The notes: a model not told the origin generated them from the sequence alone. Positions 34,546 to 47,690 are shown, numbered from the stretch's first letter. The stretch is DNA of 64,000 bases from Apoda limacodes (GCA_946406115.1 OX291543.1:34312815-34376814), one strand, 5' to 3'. Translations and numbers: made by a program.

Positions 34546-36325
34546 TCAGGGTAAAAGTTAGATCGTGTAGACAAATAGAACTAAATTAGGGTATTCGGAA
34601 CCGGTACTTAATTTAAGAACTAGGAATTCCAGTACTAGCCCTCAACAAAATCGGTTACTCCCAGTTTTTTCGCTACTGACTGGTTTTTTTTTTTTATAAA
34701 GACCTTTTCTAAATTTTCTTTTACAAAAAAACCCTGGTATTAGTTAAGCTATAATATATAAAGAAAAGTTTACTGTACTACTTTTTGTCAAAAATAATTG
34801 ATAGGCAATAATTATAAATAAATACGACAGCGCGAGCGTTGAAAGATATTTTTAAGCTTACAGATAAAAAAGATAGGGCATCAGCATTAAAGGCAAACGT
34901 AACACTCATCTTCAAATGTGCAACGACACTATATTCGTGTCAGAAACTGCGAAAGATCTAAACGAATGTTAGCAAAGCACCCCAAGTGATAGTTCTTAAA
35001 ATGAACATAGACAAGACGAAAATAATCTTTAATGTCCGTGTTGCACCTTAATCTGTTCTCATCGCGAACATTGCTTACGAGATTGTTGACTAATGTCAAC
35101 CTAGGTCGAATCGTTCAGCCACAACTTCGATAAAAAGGGAAACCGACTAATCGTGCTGAGATAAGCAACTTTTGGCAAGCTACGCAATATCTTTACATCC
35201 TAAATATCTCAGTGTTAAAAGACGAAAGTTTTTTACCAGTGTGTGTTGCAATTATTGCTTATAGTTCCGAGATCTGATTTAAGGCTATTGACCTCATACA
35301 TATGCTGAGAATTACTCAGTGGGCTTTGGAGATCTCGGCATTTATTTTTTCCTTAACAGAATCTGTAAAAGTAAATATGTACGTAACACCGATAAAATAT
35401 CGGGAAGTAAGTTTTTAGAGCTAAGATCGCGAGCCGGGAAACGCAGTAGATAACTCTTATTTTGCTGGATTTCGAATAATAATTTTAATGACGTTGCTGC
35501 GACCTTCATACATCGTTTACATTTTTATAATGTTTTTTTCAAAATTATTAAACATATATTATATAATATAATCCATCATCTTATAATTTCAATTGCTAAA
35601 AAATATAGAAGGATTAGTTCACAAGCAAGAAAGAAATATTTTTTCAACTGTCGATGTGCCAAAGTACACAAACACAAATTTTGATACCGGATTTAGGTAA
35701 ATAGTTTCTAAACACTAACTACGGGGATTTCGGTAGATATGTCGTTCGCTGCAAATGTCGCTATTATTTTTCTAACTAGTTGCATTTTTCTCAAATTCTT
35801 TGTATATTCGAAAAATACTTGTATATAGGTTCAATGACTTTAGCCACTATTCCAATTAAAATAATCCAGCTTTCAAAACGACAGAATGACGCCCTGACTG
35901 GCGTTCCATCAATAACAACGGTTTAAGTTTTGTTAACTGCACATATCAATTTTATATACGATGGCAGAGACATATTAGGGTTGTGTCAGTCTAGTTCTAA
36001 TAAATTTTATTTATTTATAACGCTTATTATACATATTTAATATGAAAAAAAACAGATAGTAAAAACACTATCATAAATAATAAGAACATGTTGAGTGTTT
36101 AGTTCTACACAATGCTTTATGACATGTGATAATAACTATACGTAAGTATGTCTGCAGCAATGGCTAAGAGCCTTTCGAAAGACCTGGTCACTCCATTTCC
36201 TCTTTTTCTTGCAAATTCGGCGAACTTAGTAATCTTCCGGATGCCTCATACGGGGGAGACTTACATTCAACCTTAGAAGTCTTCCTGCTAAGAAGACAAC
36301 GACAACAAAAAACTGTAAGCATTAC

Positions 36326-36397
36326 TCAAAGTTGTTTCGGCCGGATTGAATTGTCTGTCGAAGATAGACATAATCTTGGACCACTTCGAGTATGTGG
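36326..36397 (-). pseudogene. RTE-type endonuclease-RT fragment
   Basis: A minus frame reads LEVVQDYVYLRQTIQSGRNN then FE and a stop. This is the highly conserved EYVYLGQ-x-I-x-L region found after the RT domain in RTE-clade elements. Flanking sequence is too decayed to place. Confidence 0.7.
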
Positions 36398-37803
36398 TGT
36401 AGTACTGATATGAATGACAATATTAAAAAGTTTGTTACCTCTTTAAGCGTTTGAGTTCTAAAAACGTTCTAAAATCAGTTTGGCCCTTGAAACGTAAGTG
36501 GATCGCTTCGATTCTTCCTTATTCTATGTTACGTATTATTTTCAGGGTATTAAAATTTGACAAATTTCCTAGCTTACTGAATAGTGGACCCTTCTCTACC
36601 AAAGTCTCCAAAAGCCCTGCAATGGGATTTTTCCCTGCAGCACACACTTAATTAGTACGACAATATTGCAAACGATATTCGGTCTAGACTATATAACAAT
36701 CTATAACATAATAAAAATGTATAAAAACCTTCGTAAGCACTAACCCTATTAAATCCCATTGAGCTTAAAAACTTAACACAAAAACGACTATGACGACGAC
36801 TTTTTTCTGTCTGCTCTCTCGTTGTTCCTTATTGCTTGAGACGCAGCGCTTTGAGGTCGAGGCGAGTCGAGATCGCTCGCTCTTTGCTGCAGATCGGTGC
36901 GTATCTTATATCTCTTTTTTATTCACTTTTATTTTCGTTCAGCGGAAATAATGAAGGTCTAAACTAAACCACTTTCACAATATCGTACGCATTGCCTACA
37001 TCGTATATTGTTGTCAGAATAGAATACTATAGAATTACTTCCATGTCTGTTTCCGCTGTAACAGGGTGCGATTTGTCCGAAACAGCCCTACTGCTGTTAC
37101 TTTGCTCTCTGGCTGTCTTTTCTCTTCAAGGAGATATTTCAGGTTATCTTACTCGTCAATACATTTTTTTTTTTTTTTTAAATGTGTCAGTTTTGGACAA
37201 TTGTTGTAACAAGTAGGGTCTAACTCTAAAACTACACTAGTTAGTAATTAAAAATGTCTTTAAGTTATAAATCTTACAGATAGTATTTATTTATGAGTTA
37301 TCAATACTTAATATACTAAATCAATCATTTAAACCGAGCCAAACAGTTCATTGTTTGAATTTAAATATTCTCAGAGTACGTACATTTTTTCAACAATATT
37401 TTAACGTTCAGTCTATGAAGGTGTAGATATCAGTATATAGACACACTGCAACTGATCTAGCTACTTACACTAAGACTGTAACCGCACTATAATCGGAATT
37501 CAAATAACAGTTGTCCGGAAACACTGACAGTCATACGTTGTCGGTATTTTATATGCAACGATATAAATTTATTCTTACATTAGTGCATAATATTATATTG
37601 TGACTAAGATAATACTAGTTGTATACACGAAAGCACATAAATATTGTAAATGGAACTTAATTCATATTATAAATGTAATACCAATCAGCTGTTATGGCCT
37701 TATAAGTAAATGTAATCTATAAAATAGTGAAATTGTCAAACTATAATAAATTTTAATTTTATTACCTTTTTTCCTTATCTTTATTTTTTGTTTTTCCTCC
37801 TTT

Positions 37804-38183
37804 CACAGCTCTCACAGTACCTAGTCACAGCTCTGACAGTACCTTGTCACAGTTCTCACAGTACTTAGTCACAACTCTCACAGTATCTAGTCACAGCTCT
37901 CACAGTACCTAGTCGCAGCTCTGACAGTACCTAGTCACAGTTCTCACAGTACTTAGTCACAACTCTCACAGTATCTAGTCACAGCTCTCACAGTACCTAG
38001 TCACAGTTCTCACAGTACCTAGTCACAGTTCTCACAGTACCTAGTCACAACTCTCACAGTACCTAGTCACAGCTCTCACAGTACCTAGTCACAGTTCTCA
38101 CAGTACCTAGTCACAGCTCTCACAGTACCTAGTCACAGTTCTTACAGTATCTAGTCACAGCTTTCACAGTACCTTTCACAGTC
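37804..38183 (+). repeat. 22-bp minisatellite, about 17 copies
   Basis: The unit CACAGCTCTCACAGTACCTAG plus T runs for 380 bp, with variation C/T in CAGCT/CAGTT and C/G in CTCAC/CTGAC. It shows higher-order structure: blocks of the same variants recur. Confidence 0.95.
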
Positions 38184-38699
38184 CACGCTCCTTTTAATTG
38201 TTTGTTTTATAATAAAGATTATATTTTAATAAACGCTAGTTGACATTTACTTAAGAGGCAGTACTAGGAATGTGATAGAAAATTCTAGTAAAAACAATGA
38301 TGACGCGATATATACGTAACTGAGCGTGAGTGAGTAGTGCAGCTTCATCTCAATTCTCAACTTACTGAGATTTTCTTTGAAATGAATTAATAGTATAAAT
38401 GAAATAAATTAATAGAAATAACACAATATTGTTATCAAAAAAAATTTTTTTCCGGGTCTAAAACACTTTCACGGCTATGCTTTATCAAAGTAGTAAACCA
38501 ATAGGACTTGCCACTTTAAAAAAAGCAGTGAAAAGGGGTTATTTTTGGATTTTTTTTAGCGGATCTGACAAAAAAACGAAAATTAGGTCGTATAACCTCT
38601 TAAATACTTCTGTTAACCTTTTCTGGTTACGCCTTTGGTTTTAATAAACAAATAGATAAATATTACTGATTAACTTTGCTAATGACTTTAACCTAACAA

Positions 38700-38770
38700 T
38701 CTTTGAATATTACCCTAGTTACCCTTGAGTCCGACTCGCACTTCACCGATTTTGTTACTAGTAATATATA
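38700..38770 (+). repeat. End of CCGGCCAAGTGCGAG-type element
   Basis: GAGTCCGACTCGCACTTCAC then CGATTTT resembles the right end of the element at 59.25-59.53 kb. Confidence 0.5.
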
Positions 38771-40189
38771 TGTTGTGCCACGGCTCAGAATAGTGAAATC
38801 TTTATAAGACTTTTTACAAGCAATTCCAGACAATATTTAACATTCGGAAAAAATAATATTTGGCTCATCGCTAGTTCTTATGTCAAAGGTTTCTAAAGTA
38901 CCTACATTTTGGTGTTTGAGCTGAACGGCTAAGCTTCTAATTAATTATACACCAAAGTTGAAAACTTCATAGTTTCTTTTAACATAACTTTAATATATGA
39001 GTCTGCGAACAACGGACCTGACAGCGGATAGCCTGATAATGATGCGCAGTATATTTTAAAGTAGAGAGAAATGGGTCAGCAAGTGTCGAAGCGTCGAGAC
39101 GGAGTAAGGTCTCGCCACGGGTCTCGCATCCAGCTCAGCGGGGATTATTACCGTAATACGATACGTGCCGTCAACGTTATATCTCTTTAACGTGTCACAA
39201 TATTTAATACCAGCTTTCTTAGAAGCACATCTTTATAGTTGAAGTTGTAATGTGAGTTTTTTAGGCTATTAATTGACAATTGTGAAATATTTAGTTGCAG
39301 TACACACACCGATTTCATATGGTATACATTAGCCTGTGGCCTTCTGTACCTATAATTTTATTTTTCAAATGAGGTTTAATGATTACAGTCACAATCACCT
39401 CTCACAATATATTGTAGATTTTAGTCTTACAAACACAAGAAGTGATTGACTGTTCTTATAATGTTTGGCCAAGCTCCTTACTCATCGCATTTTGCATACG
39501 TGCAGTGAAGGTCTCCGTTGCTTCGTCAGACGCAACTACAATTTTATTGCTTGCAGCTTAGCGCGTCTGCGTCTGCGATACAACATTACTCGTAAGACGA
39601 TCGCTGTTAAGACAACACACCCTAATATACCAAAACGGTCTATCTTTTTTTATTTAAATTGAAGAACTGGCTCGTTTACGTATTATAAAATATAGAAGTT
39701 AGGGTAAGATCAAATTAAAAAAAAATACAGAAAATAAAAAATATATAATCACATCAAAAATGAGTTTACCTGTCGTTTTCTAGACATTTAGTTAGATAGG
39801 GAACCCAATTATATTTTAAATACATCACCCATTGCCACCTTAGCTATATTTTAGATTTTAACGTCAAATTAAGGCGCTGCCCTAATACAACGCGACCATC
39901 GCAAGTTCGAAAGACTTTAATTTGGTCCTACGACCGCAAAATCAAACATACTACTGCTGGTACTAAATGTGAAGGAGTGTCCTAATTGACGTTCGCGCGA
40001 TGTGGTCGCGCAACCAAAATGTTTAATTTCGTTCGCGCGTACGTTTGGTCGCGCGATCGGTCGCAAGCGGTGAAAGGCAAAGCGAGCGGTAGATTCACGC
40101 GCCCCTCTTACTTCGCCAATTTGTGATGTGATTAGTAGCTTATTAATATTTATTCTATATTATTTAAAGAAGATTCTTTTAAAACCACT

Positions 40190-40885
40190 AAGGTGGCAAA
40201 CAAGCTTACGGTCCGCCTGATGGTGAGCGGTCACCGTAGCCTATGGACGCTTGCAACACCGGGGTATCACTCGCGCGTTGCCAACCCTTCAAAAATCTAA
40301 TAACTTCTTTCTTGAAGAACCCCAAACTGTAGTCTTAGAGAAAACCTTGGCACGGATCTCATTCCATAACCCAAGCATTCGCACGAGGAAGTACGCGACC
40401 ATTTCGGTTCTGAAATGTAAGAATGAATTCCCTGCCTGAATAGCAAGGGGTGCGATAGTAGAAAGTATCCGTGGGCATCATTTCAAACAATTCCTTAGAA
40501 CACATCCCATTGTACAAGCAGTAGAACACACACAGGGAGGCAAAGTCTCTCCTCAGACTTAAGGGCTCGATACGGCAAGTAAGTTTGGGATCGTCGACAA
40601 TTTTCACAGCCTGTCGTTGAACTGAGTTAAAAGTGCAAAGCTGGTATCCGGATGCACCCGCCCAGAGATGGCAGCAGTACCATATGGGGTCGAACTTGCA
40701 ACTTATAAAGCAGCAGCCTTTGCCCCTCCGTGAAGAACTATTTTGCTCTGTTGAGTTGAGTTGAAACCAAGTATTTAGCTTCACCTCGTCTTGCAAATGA
40801 TTTCGGAACTGAACCCCGCTGGAGATGTCAACACCAAGGATTCCATTACTCTTGGAGATGGAGAGGGGGGTGTTTTTATAATTGA
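40190..40885 (-). pseudogene. CR1-type LINE C-terminus and 3' end
   Basis: Minus-strand frame with CCHLWAGASGYQL, RIEPLSLRRDFASLCVFYCL, YNGMCSKELFEMMP and NGRVLPRANAWV, then (frame broken) words of the extreme C-terminus. The 3' tail follows: CCTCAGGTGGACCG-like words in 40200-40260. Family mate of 29.4-30.0 kb. Confidence 0.88.
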
Positions 40886-41735
40886 AGGGCGAGCTCGGTC
40901 AACTCTCTAGGATAAACGTAAAGATGACTACAAAAATCGTCTCAAGAGTGACAAAGACTTTACTCCCAATGTTTACTTCCTTTATGAGCTTTGAATCTGA
41001 TTTTCACATAAAGTCAATTCCAAAGTCATTTTTTAAATTTAAACATTACATCTCAAAAATTATCTTGTAAGTAGTAGTAAGAACTTACCAAAAAAGCAAA
41101 ATTCCTAAAGTGATTCATACTCATTACGAAGGTCGTGGCCCAGTTACAATAGTGAATTGGAAACGATAGACAAAGATAAAGAGCTTCTCCGTGCTTCGTA
41201 AGGCACGTTAAACCTCCAGTCCTGGTTGCTGTAATATGACAATTGAGTGGCCACTAGCTTGAAGACTCGCGGTGGACTATTGCCTTAATCCAGTGAGAGG
41301 CATGTGCTTCTTACGCCGTTTGTTGACGACGCGGCACGACACAAGACAAAATGTGGACACAATTTTGAGCTTCATATATTTGTATAGACAACATCATTGC
41401 ACTACACCGCACTACACGCGACACGATTTACGTACAGTTTCTGACTATGCCGTCGATGACACTATGTTGTCGCGACTTTTTTGTGGTGACGATTTAGCGG
41501 CTATACGAAACAAGTATGCGTGGTTCATCACTCACAAATATTTTGAATTTAATAGCAATCTAGTGTAAACCTTGTATATGGGGTCTATAGAACAATACAG
41601 GGATGAATTCTTAAGAAAAAATACATGGCGTGATGTATGTCAGATTTTAGAGCCAGAGTTTGAATCCTATGTTTTCTGCGTTTTCTTCTTATTCTTAAAT
41701 AAAGCAGAATTGCGAGAAGTTGCGGGCGGTCAAAG

Positions 41736-41963
41736 TTAAGATATATGATTACGTGCGAACGCAGAGAGCGGAGACCGCCAGTGCAGTGTCGTTGCAGGAT
41801 CGTGTCTAGTGAACAAACGAACGGACGACAGATCGGCTGTAGTGTGTCATGTGTCAAAAATCGTGACTGCAAATCGTGTCGTGCGGTGCATCGTAAGCAA
41901 CCGCTCTTAGGCCATAATGACCTAGTAAGTTCAGCGGGTCGATTCCGTAAAATGACAGGCTAA
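41736..41963 (+). other. GC-richer segment, possible 5' UTR-like exon
   Basis: This segment has balanced composition (GTGCAGTGTCGTTGCAGGAT, AATCGTGACTGCAAATCGTG) and ends at ATC|GTAAGC, a fair donor. No coding frame is convincing. It could be a transcribed leader or a piece of a transposon. Confidence 0.2.
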
Positions 41964-42316
41964 CAATTCTCGTTTGAAATCCATAGAAATAAGATATACA
42001 TTGCGCATTCGAAATGACGTATGAAATTCATCGATTGTCACGACACCGTAATGTATATGTTATTTCTTTCAAAAAGTTAGTTTAGCAATCTTTTTACGGA
42101 ATCGACCCGCAGGATAACCAATTTATTTACAGACGCACCTGTAAATTAATTTTGTAGGTACCTAACGCGATTTGAGACCCGCAGTTCTTAATAACATAAT
42201 TTTTTTTTTTCAACGTCCATTACCCCTTTTATAGTGTATGCAAATAAATGCCAGCGGGCGCGGCGGCGCGATCGTCGCATCGGTTAAATTTTCCGCACGA
42301 TGACCGTGCGGTCGCG

Positions 42317-42509
42317 TTATATTATATTATATTATATTATATTATATTATATTATATTATATTATATTATATTATATTATATTATATTATATTATATTAT
42401 ATTATATTATATTATATTATATTATATTATATTATATTATGTTATATTATATTATATTATATTATATTATATTATATTATATTATATTATATTATATTAT
42501 ATTATATTA
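42317..42509 (+). repeat. (ATTAT)n microsatellite, about 38 units
   Basis: 193 bp of pentanucleotide repeat with one A-to-G change near 42441. The open frames across it (repeated Ile-Leu-Tyr-Tyr) are artefacts of the repeat. Confidence 0.98.
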
Positions 42510-42814
42510 GGACAACGCCTAACACTTAGGCTTATTTAGGATTTTTTTAATCTCAAATAGTTTTCGATGGAAATATATACAATTAAAGGTAGGTAATTCT
42601 TGTTTATATTTTTTAGCTCTGATTAAAATTTCAAATGTATTCTAGAAAGCAATAGACTTCAAATTTGAAGTTATATAAAGCACACATTTAATAGTAAAGT
42701 AGACGCATATAAGCTAACAAATTAGAAGCTCAAATTTCAATGAAGCCTGACTTGATTGGGTGATTAATTACTTCGCAGACACGAGTTAAATATACGCGTT
42801 GATATGTCATTGAA

Positions 42815-42935
42815 TCAGTCAGTTTCCCGGGGCCCGCGTGATGGACTAGGGCCTAAACTGTCCTAACCCAAAATGAGGGTATGCTTTTCTTCTTTTTGCT
42901 GGCCATGCTTGAACAGTAGAACAGTAGAGACGTAT
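42815..42935 (+). repeat. SINE-like fragment
   Basis: GGGCCCGCGTGATGGACTAG, GGCCTAAACTGTCCTAACCC and GAGGGTATGC resemble the body of common lepidopteran SINEs (GTGGACTACGGCCTAAACCC type). Confidence 0.55.
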
Positions 42936-43569
42936 GAATGAACATTCAATTCATCACCAAGTCATGTAACTTAATCAAAGAAAGCTAAACTTGTGAAAAT
43001 AAAACAATTAAATTAATACATTATCTACTTATGCAAATGTTTAACATATCAAGACCTAACTCCACGTCACAGCAGTAATAATAACCTATGTTACAATAGC
43101 TCAAAGACTCTACCATTGTTATGAATATGTATGTAAGTATGACGAAATCAAAAGTTCATTACCATTCCAGTTATTATTTTAATGTATTCCATTACGTCCG
43201 CAAAGGCAGAAAGTAATCATTATTTTTTCATAGTTTGGACATTCATTTAAAAGTCAGCTTCCTGGGATCCATTAACTTATTAAGATTACAGACTAAGATT
43301 CTTTTATTAATGAAAAAACGCTAACTTATTACAATTGCGTTAGGTACTACCTGCCGAGATTCACCGCCTGTCTGTTTTTTGTCTTTTACGTTTTGTGTAT
43401 TTAACGGAGGTCGTTTTTGATAGGATACCTTTTGCCACTGAACTTAACTTCCACACGCGCTTTTAATCAACGCAAACATGGAATTTTTGCTCTCAAAATT
43501 TATCACATTAGATTAAGAGTAAGTAAGTAAGTAAGCTGTAAAAAATTTAAAAGATTATGAAACCAAAAA

Positions 43570-43995
43570 CATTCAGTTTTTCGGTTCAGCCGGATCTAAC
43601 AAGGAAGTTATCAACATAGGCGTTTCACCAAGGATGTTCCCTAGCAAATTTATGCTTCCTAGCCCAAGTAAATGACTTGCCTAATGTTTCGAATGGCGAT
43701 TTGCACATGTTTGCCGACGAAACCTGCAATATAATTTTATTGGCAATTCACTTTGCGGCATGGAAATAAAAATTAAATGTGATATTTTAAACCTGAAGAA
43801 ATGGTTTAACGCTAATGGCCTAGTAAATTAAAAGAAATAGCTTTCAAAAACTCAAATATAACATTTTAACTTCGGGGGTAGACAAGCTCGTGCATTATCT
43901 GTGTCTATAAATATAGAACCGATACACGATATTTTATCTAATTTTGACATGTAAATATTATATTTTTAAAATAAAGAATATGAATATGAATAATC
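43570..43995 (+). pseudogene. Short LINE RT fragment with AATATG tail
   Basis: Plus frame QVNDLPNVSNGDLHMFADE then TCN corresponds to the IND-LP...YADDT region of RT (catalytic Asp pair changed to DE). It ends with repeated AATATGAATATGAAT. Confidence 0.65.
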
Positions 43996-44329
43996 CATTA
44001 GATAAGTTATTTAAATAAGTTTAAATTATTGTATTAAAAGTAAGCAATACGGTAAAATACCATTTTCACCAATCTTTAGTATCTTGATTTGCAGAAATGT
44101 CCGAGACAATCTACAATAACTGTTTATCAATTTCACCGAATAGGTAGTTTGTCTAAGTTATGATGTGAGTATGTTCATCGATCATCGATCATCACACCCT
44201 AAATACTTACAATATGAAATATTGTTCAAGAGTCGATAAAAATTTATAAGCAAAACCACTTCGTGAAAGCAATAAAAATGTATGTTAATGACTACAAAAG
44301 ATGTGTGTATGTGGACTTGTCGTATTGAC

Positions 44330-44434
44330 CTGCAGTGGGTCGCGGCAGCAGACGGTGTACATGACGTCATCTGCAGACACCTCGGACCAACCCTGCTGTG
44401 CCACGCCGCGGGAACTGACCAGTTTCTCTGTCGC
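44330..44434 (-). other. Unassigned exon-like GC island, 105 nt
   Basis: A GC-rich island in AT-rich intron is bounded on the minus strand by a good acceptor (TAACTGTCAG) and donor (CTGCAG|GTCAAT). In phase 0 it has 35 open codons: ATEKLVSSRGVAQQGW, then SEVSADDVMYTVCC, then RDPLQ. It lies between CUB gene exons 1 and 2, but the phase those exons need produces a TGA inside it, so it cannot be a productive cassette of that gene. It may be a poison exon, an exon of a different transcript, or plus-strand coding (a plus frame is also open). I do not recognise the protein. Confidence 0.4.
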
Positions 44435-44559
44435 CTGACAGTTAACAAATAAAAATGTTCTTTTCTATTCGCCCGACATTGGTTTACGGCAAATAACTTA
44501 CTTCTTAATGCGAGAAAGACTTAGTGTTTAAAATTTATGATGCCAAATGTCAGAAACAT

Positions 44560-45450
44560 AAGTACAAAATTATCCTTAAGCAGAGAAGAAGCAGAACTAT
44601 AAGACTCAACAGTTTTTCTAGGTATTATATTAGAGATTAAGCTACACTGAAACCCTCACATCACAGTTCTTGCTGGGAAACTTAGTTCAGCTGCTTATAC
44701 AGTTAGAAAAGCTAGGCAGCTTACAGATGTTGACACTGCTCGCTTGGTCTACTTTAGCCATTCCGTCATGTCTTATGGAATTTTGCTTTGGGGTAAGGCA
44801 GCTGATATTGATACAATCTTTATTTTGCAAAACCTGGAATTTCTCTTAGGGAACTATTTAGGGAAATTGATATTTTAAGTGTTCCTTGACAATATATATC
44901 TTCGCTTGTATAATGTTTGTACGCAAAATTGTTAATACAAGAAATAACGATAAATGGGTAGATCCCAAATGTCGCCTTCAGAAGGTGCATAGCTCTTTTG
45001 CAATACAAAGTATATTTTTCTACAATAAAATTCCAGAACATGTGGTTAATTTAACCTCAAATAAATTTATAATATACGTCGAAGATAGTTTAATGAAAAA
45101 AGCTATTACAAAGTTGATGAATACATAAATGTTTAAAAGCTTGGAAATATTAGAACTTAATTGATTTGTATTTGTATTGGGGCATTTGTAATATTTTTTA
45201 ATTTAAAACATTGTATGTAATGTTATTACCTAGTGTAAGGCTATATTGTATTTTAATATGAAGTTGAAAAAATATCAGAGATTAACTGCGGAGTTTCTTG
45301 CCGGTTCTTCTCGGTAGTAAATCATTCCGAACCAGTGGCAATTGTTTTAATTCATAATTAATTCCCGCACAGGTCCAATCATTTATGTGATGAACATTTG
45401 TATTTAAGTTAAAATATATATTTAAGCAAAGAGAATATAATCACTACGTT
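44560..45450 (+). pseudogene. Jockey-like LINE C-terminus and 3' UTR
   Basis: Plus frames: TVFLGIILEIKL, then LAGKLSSAAYTVRKARQLTD, VYFSHSVMSYGILLWGKAAD, then after a frameshift IMFVRKIVNTR and FYNKIPEHVVNLTSN. This is the C-terminal part of a very common lepidopteran Jockey element. The 3' UTR (TTTCTTGCCGGTTCTTCTCG, GTAAATCATTCCGAACC) also occurs at 52.6 kb. Confidence 0.88.
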
Positions 45451-45518
45451 TTTTATTTAAGTTTAAATATGTTGGTCACACAATTTGCAAGGACCAAGTA
45501 GCTAACATTATTTACTCA

Positions 45519-46020
45519 CTAGATTTGGCAGCGGCTCCGCCCGCCCTATATCGGTTATCGGCGTGGAACTCCTTAATTAACTCATTAATTATTATACTTA
45601 TGACGTTTGCTATAGCAAGCTGTAACTATAGCTATAGTTCGTTTAAGCTCGGTTATAGTTATTCCCGTGGGAACTTTTGAATTTTTCGGGATAAAAAGTA
45701 GTCTATGTGCTATTCTAGGACTTAATCTATAGGTGTGAAAAATTTCATCCCTATCCGTCCGCCATAAATTCGGTTATCGGCGACTGTGATTTACTCCTTA
45801 ATTACACTAATGAAGTTTGCAATATCAAGCTGTAGCTAGAGTTTGTTTAAGCTCGGTTATAGTTATTCCTGCGGGAATTTCGGTATAAAAAGTAGCCTAT
45901 ATGCTATTCCAGGACCTAACCTATATGTATGCTAAGTTTCATCCCGATGCGTCCAGTGGTTGAAGCGTGAAAGAGTAACAAACATCCAAACAAACTTTCA
46001 CATTTATTATATTAGTAGGA
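45519..46020 (-). mobile_element. Lep1-like Helitron with internal duplication
   Basis: On the minus strand it starts TCCTACTAATATAATAAATG after an A (46021) and ends AAATCTAG before a T (45518). This is a Helitron insertion at A/T with TC and CTAG ends. The roughly 250-bp body (AGTAGCCTATATGCTATTCC, CCGATAACCGA.TT) occurs twice in tandem, making the copy 502 bp against about 330 for the one at 52.9 kb. Confidence 0.85.
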
Positions 46021-46035
46021 TTATAGAGACTTACA

Positions 46036-46404
46036 GTGCAAGTGCAAGCTGTGGTTGTGCCGACAATTACGGCGATTATACCCCGAGCCACGGCTAGTTT
46101 AGTTTTATTTAATCTGTGCTCGCGGCTGCCTCAGGGTAGCAAGGTAAGCAAGATACCTACGTACAAAATAGATGTATGTTTGTACGCCTCTGTGGCTACA
46201 CGTAGCTACTCGTCTAATGGAGACCACACCACACACTTACTTTTAATGTATTTGTTAGGAATATCTGCGACCTTACAAGTTTTTTTAGGATTTCATTGCC
46301 CATTGGCAAAAATAAAAATCCTGTATACAGTTATGTTCGTTTATCCGTTTGGTCATCCGTCTGCTTATCACACATGTCATACAAGTTCAGAACCTATTAG
46401 ATAG
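46036..46404 (+). other. Unidentified 122-codon open frame next to Helitron
   Basis: An open frame without an initial repeat signature (VVVPTITAIIPRATASLVLF near the start). Composition is mixed and no family is recognised. It begins 16 bp from the Helitron, so it may be part of an older insertion. Probably not a gene. Confidence 0.15.
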
Positions 46405-47379
46405 TTAACACTACGAGCAATGTCTGGTGCACACACTCTTACATTAATAATTATATTGTAACTCGCAAAAAAAAAACCTAAAAACTTTTTATAAAATACG
46501 ATTAGCAAAGGTGCGTCCCCCAAATATAAATTATTAATGAAATAATAGTACCCTATATGGTTGTATACCATTACCAGTTGCGGTTACAAAACAAGTCGAC
46601 ATATTATGTGTAATAAAGTTTGCCAATAATTGGCATTTTAATAAAACTGCAGAAAGTATAGGTAATGCATAACAGTGTACATAAATGTAACCAGCACATA
46701 TTTAGAAATCAAAACATATTAAGTAATTTTGTAAATGAATATAGAGTGCCAAATAAAACTTGGCGAAAGCTAAAATGTAGATTATCATTTAATGATATTT
46801 CTACATTTACAGAACAGTCAAGTTGGAGTATATTTTCATTTTGATGAAGCAGAAGTTAAAGAACGAGTTGTCTGTAAGAAAATATTACTTTTTGTTAATT
46901 ATTATTATAAATCTACGATACAATCTAAACTGTTATAATTGTAAAACTCCTTTGGTTTTTTTTTCGGCCCATTTCAAGACTTCAGTTTCGTAACACATGG
47001 TAACATTTACGAAACTTGTATAATGGGGGAATAAGCAGTAATTAAGTTTCGGCGATGCTTCGACATATTTTTTTAAAATTCTACACATAAAATTAAAGTG
47101 AACACAATGTGTCAACAATTAATTGAGAAACATCAGCAACGTAACTTGTAGACACAAAGACAACACAGAGTTACCGTCATAATTTTCAGCATCAATTGTA
47201 TCCAAACCCAGACCTACAAAATTTTTTAATTTTAACAACTGTTACAACACGTTACTGATTTGCGACTTTGTCAAAAGTTGTTACCGAAAATGGCTGCATG
47301 GGTACATTATGTATGACACAAGTGTGCTATTTTGATTAGTACGCTTAAAATGAAGATTATTGGAAACAAGTAATTATTT

Positions 47380-47690
47380 TTACCTTTTTAATGCATCTTT
47401 TTAAAGCCAGTTGTGTTTTTTTTACAGTTTTTATTTTGTACTTTTAAGTAACCAATTGTTTTTTTTTCTCGTATTCTAAAACACCGATACTCGTAACACA
47501 TTTTTATACAATCATACGCGTTTCACCAGTTTCAAATTAATAACATTTTTTGTAATTTACTACATTAATATGGGACTAACTCGGAAGTACATTTGTCTAT
47601 ATATAACGGAGTTATGCCCAATCATACATAAAAAAAACATCTGAATTGAGAACCTCCTCCTTTTTTGAAGTCGATTAAAAACTAAAGTGC
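47380..47690 (+). repeat. GAACCTCTTCC-family repeat, copy 3
   Basis: Shares TTTTTAATGCATCTTTTTAA, CTACATTAATATGGGAC, GGAGTTATGCCC and GAGAACCTCCTCC with copy 2 at 33.6 kb. Confidence 0.75.

Noticed and set aside
36451..36651. 66-codon plus open frame
   Set aside because: No recognisable motif; adjacent to a decayed minus-strand RTE fragment.
37804..38183. Regular repeats resembling a CRISPR array
   Set aside because: Contiguous 22-bp tandem units with no spacers, in eukaryotic DNA: a minisatellite.
42248..42539. Two overlapping plus-strand open frames of repeated Ile-Leu-Tyr-Tyr
   Set aside because: They are translations of the ATTAT microsatellite.
44330..44434. Treating the 44.3-kb island as a productive CUB exon
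   Set aside because: The phase needed between exon 1 and exon 2 creates an in-frame TGA.
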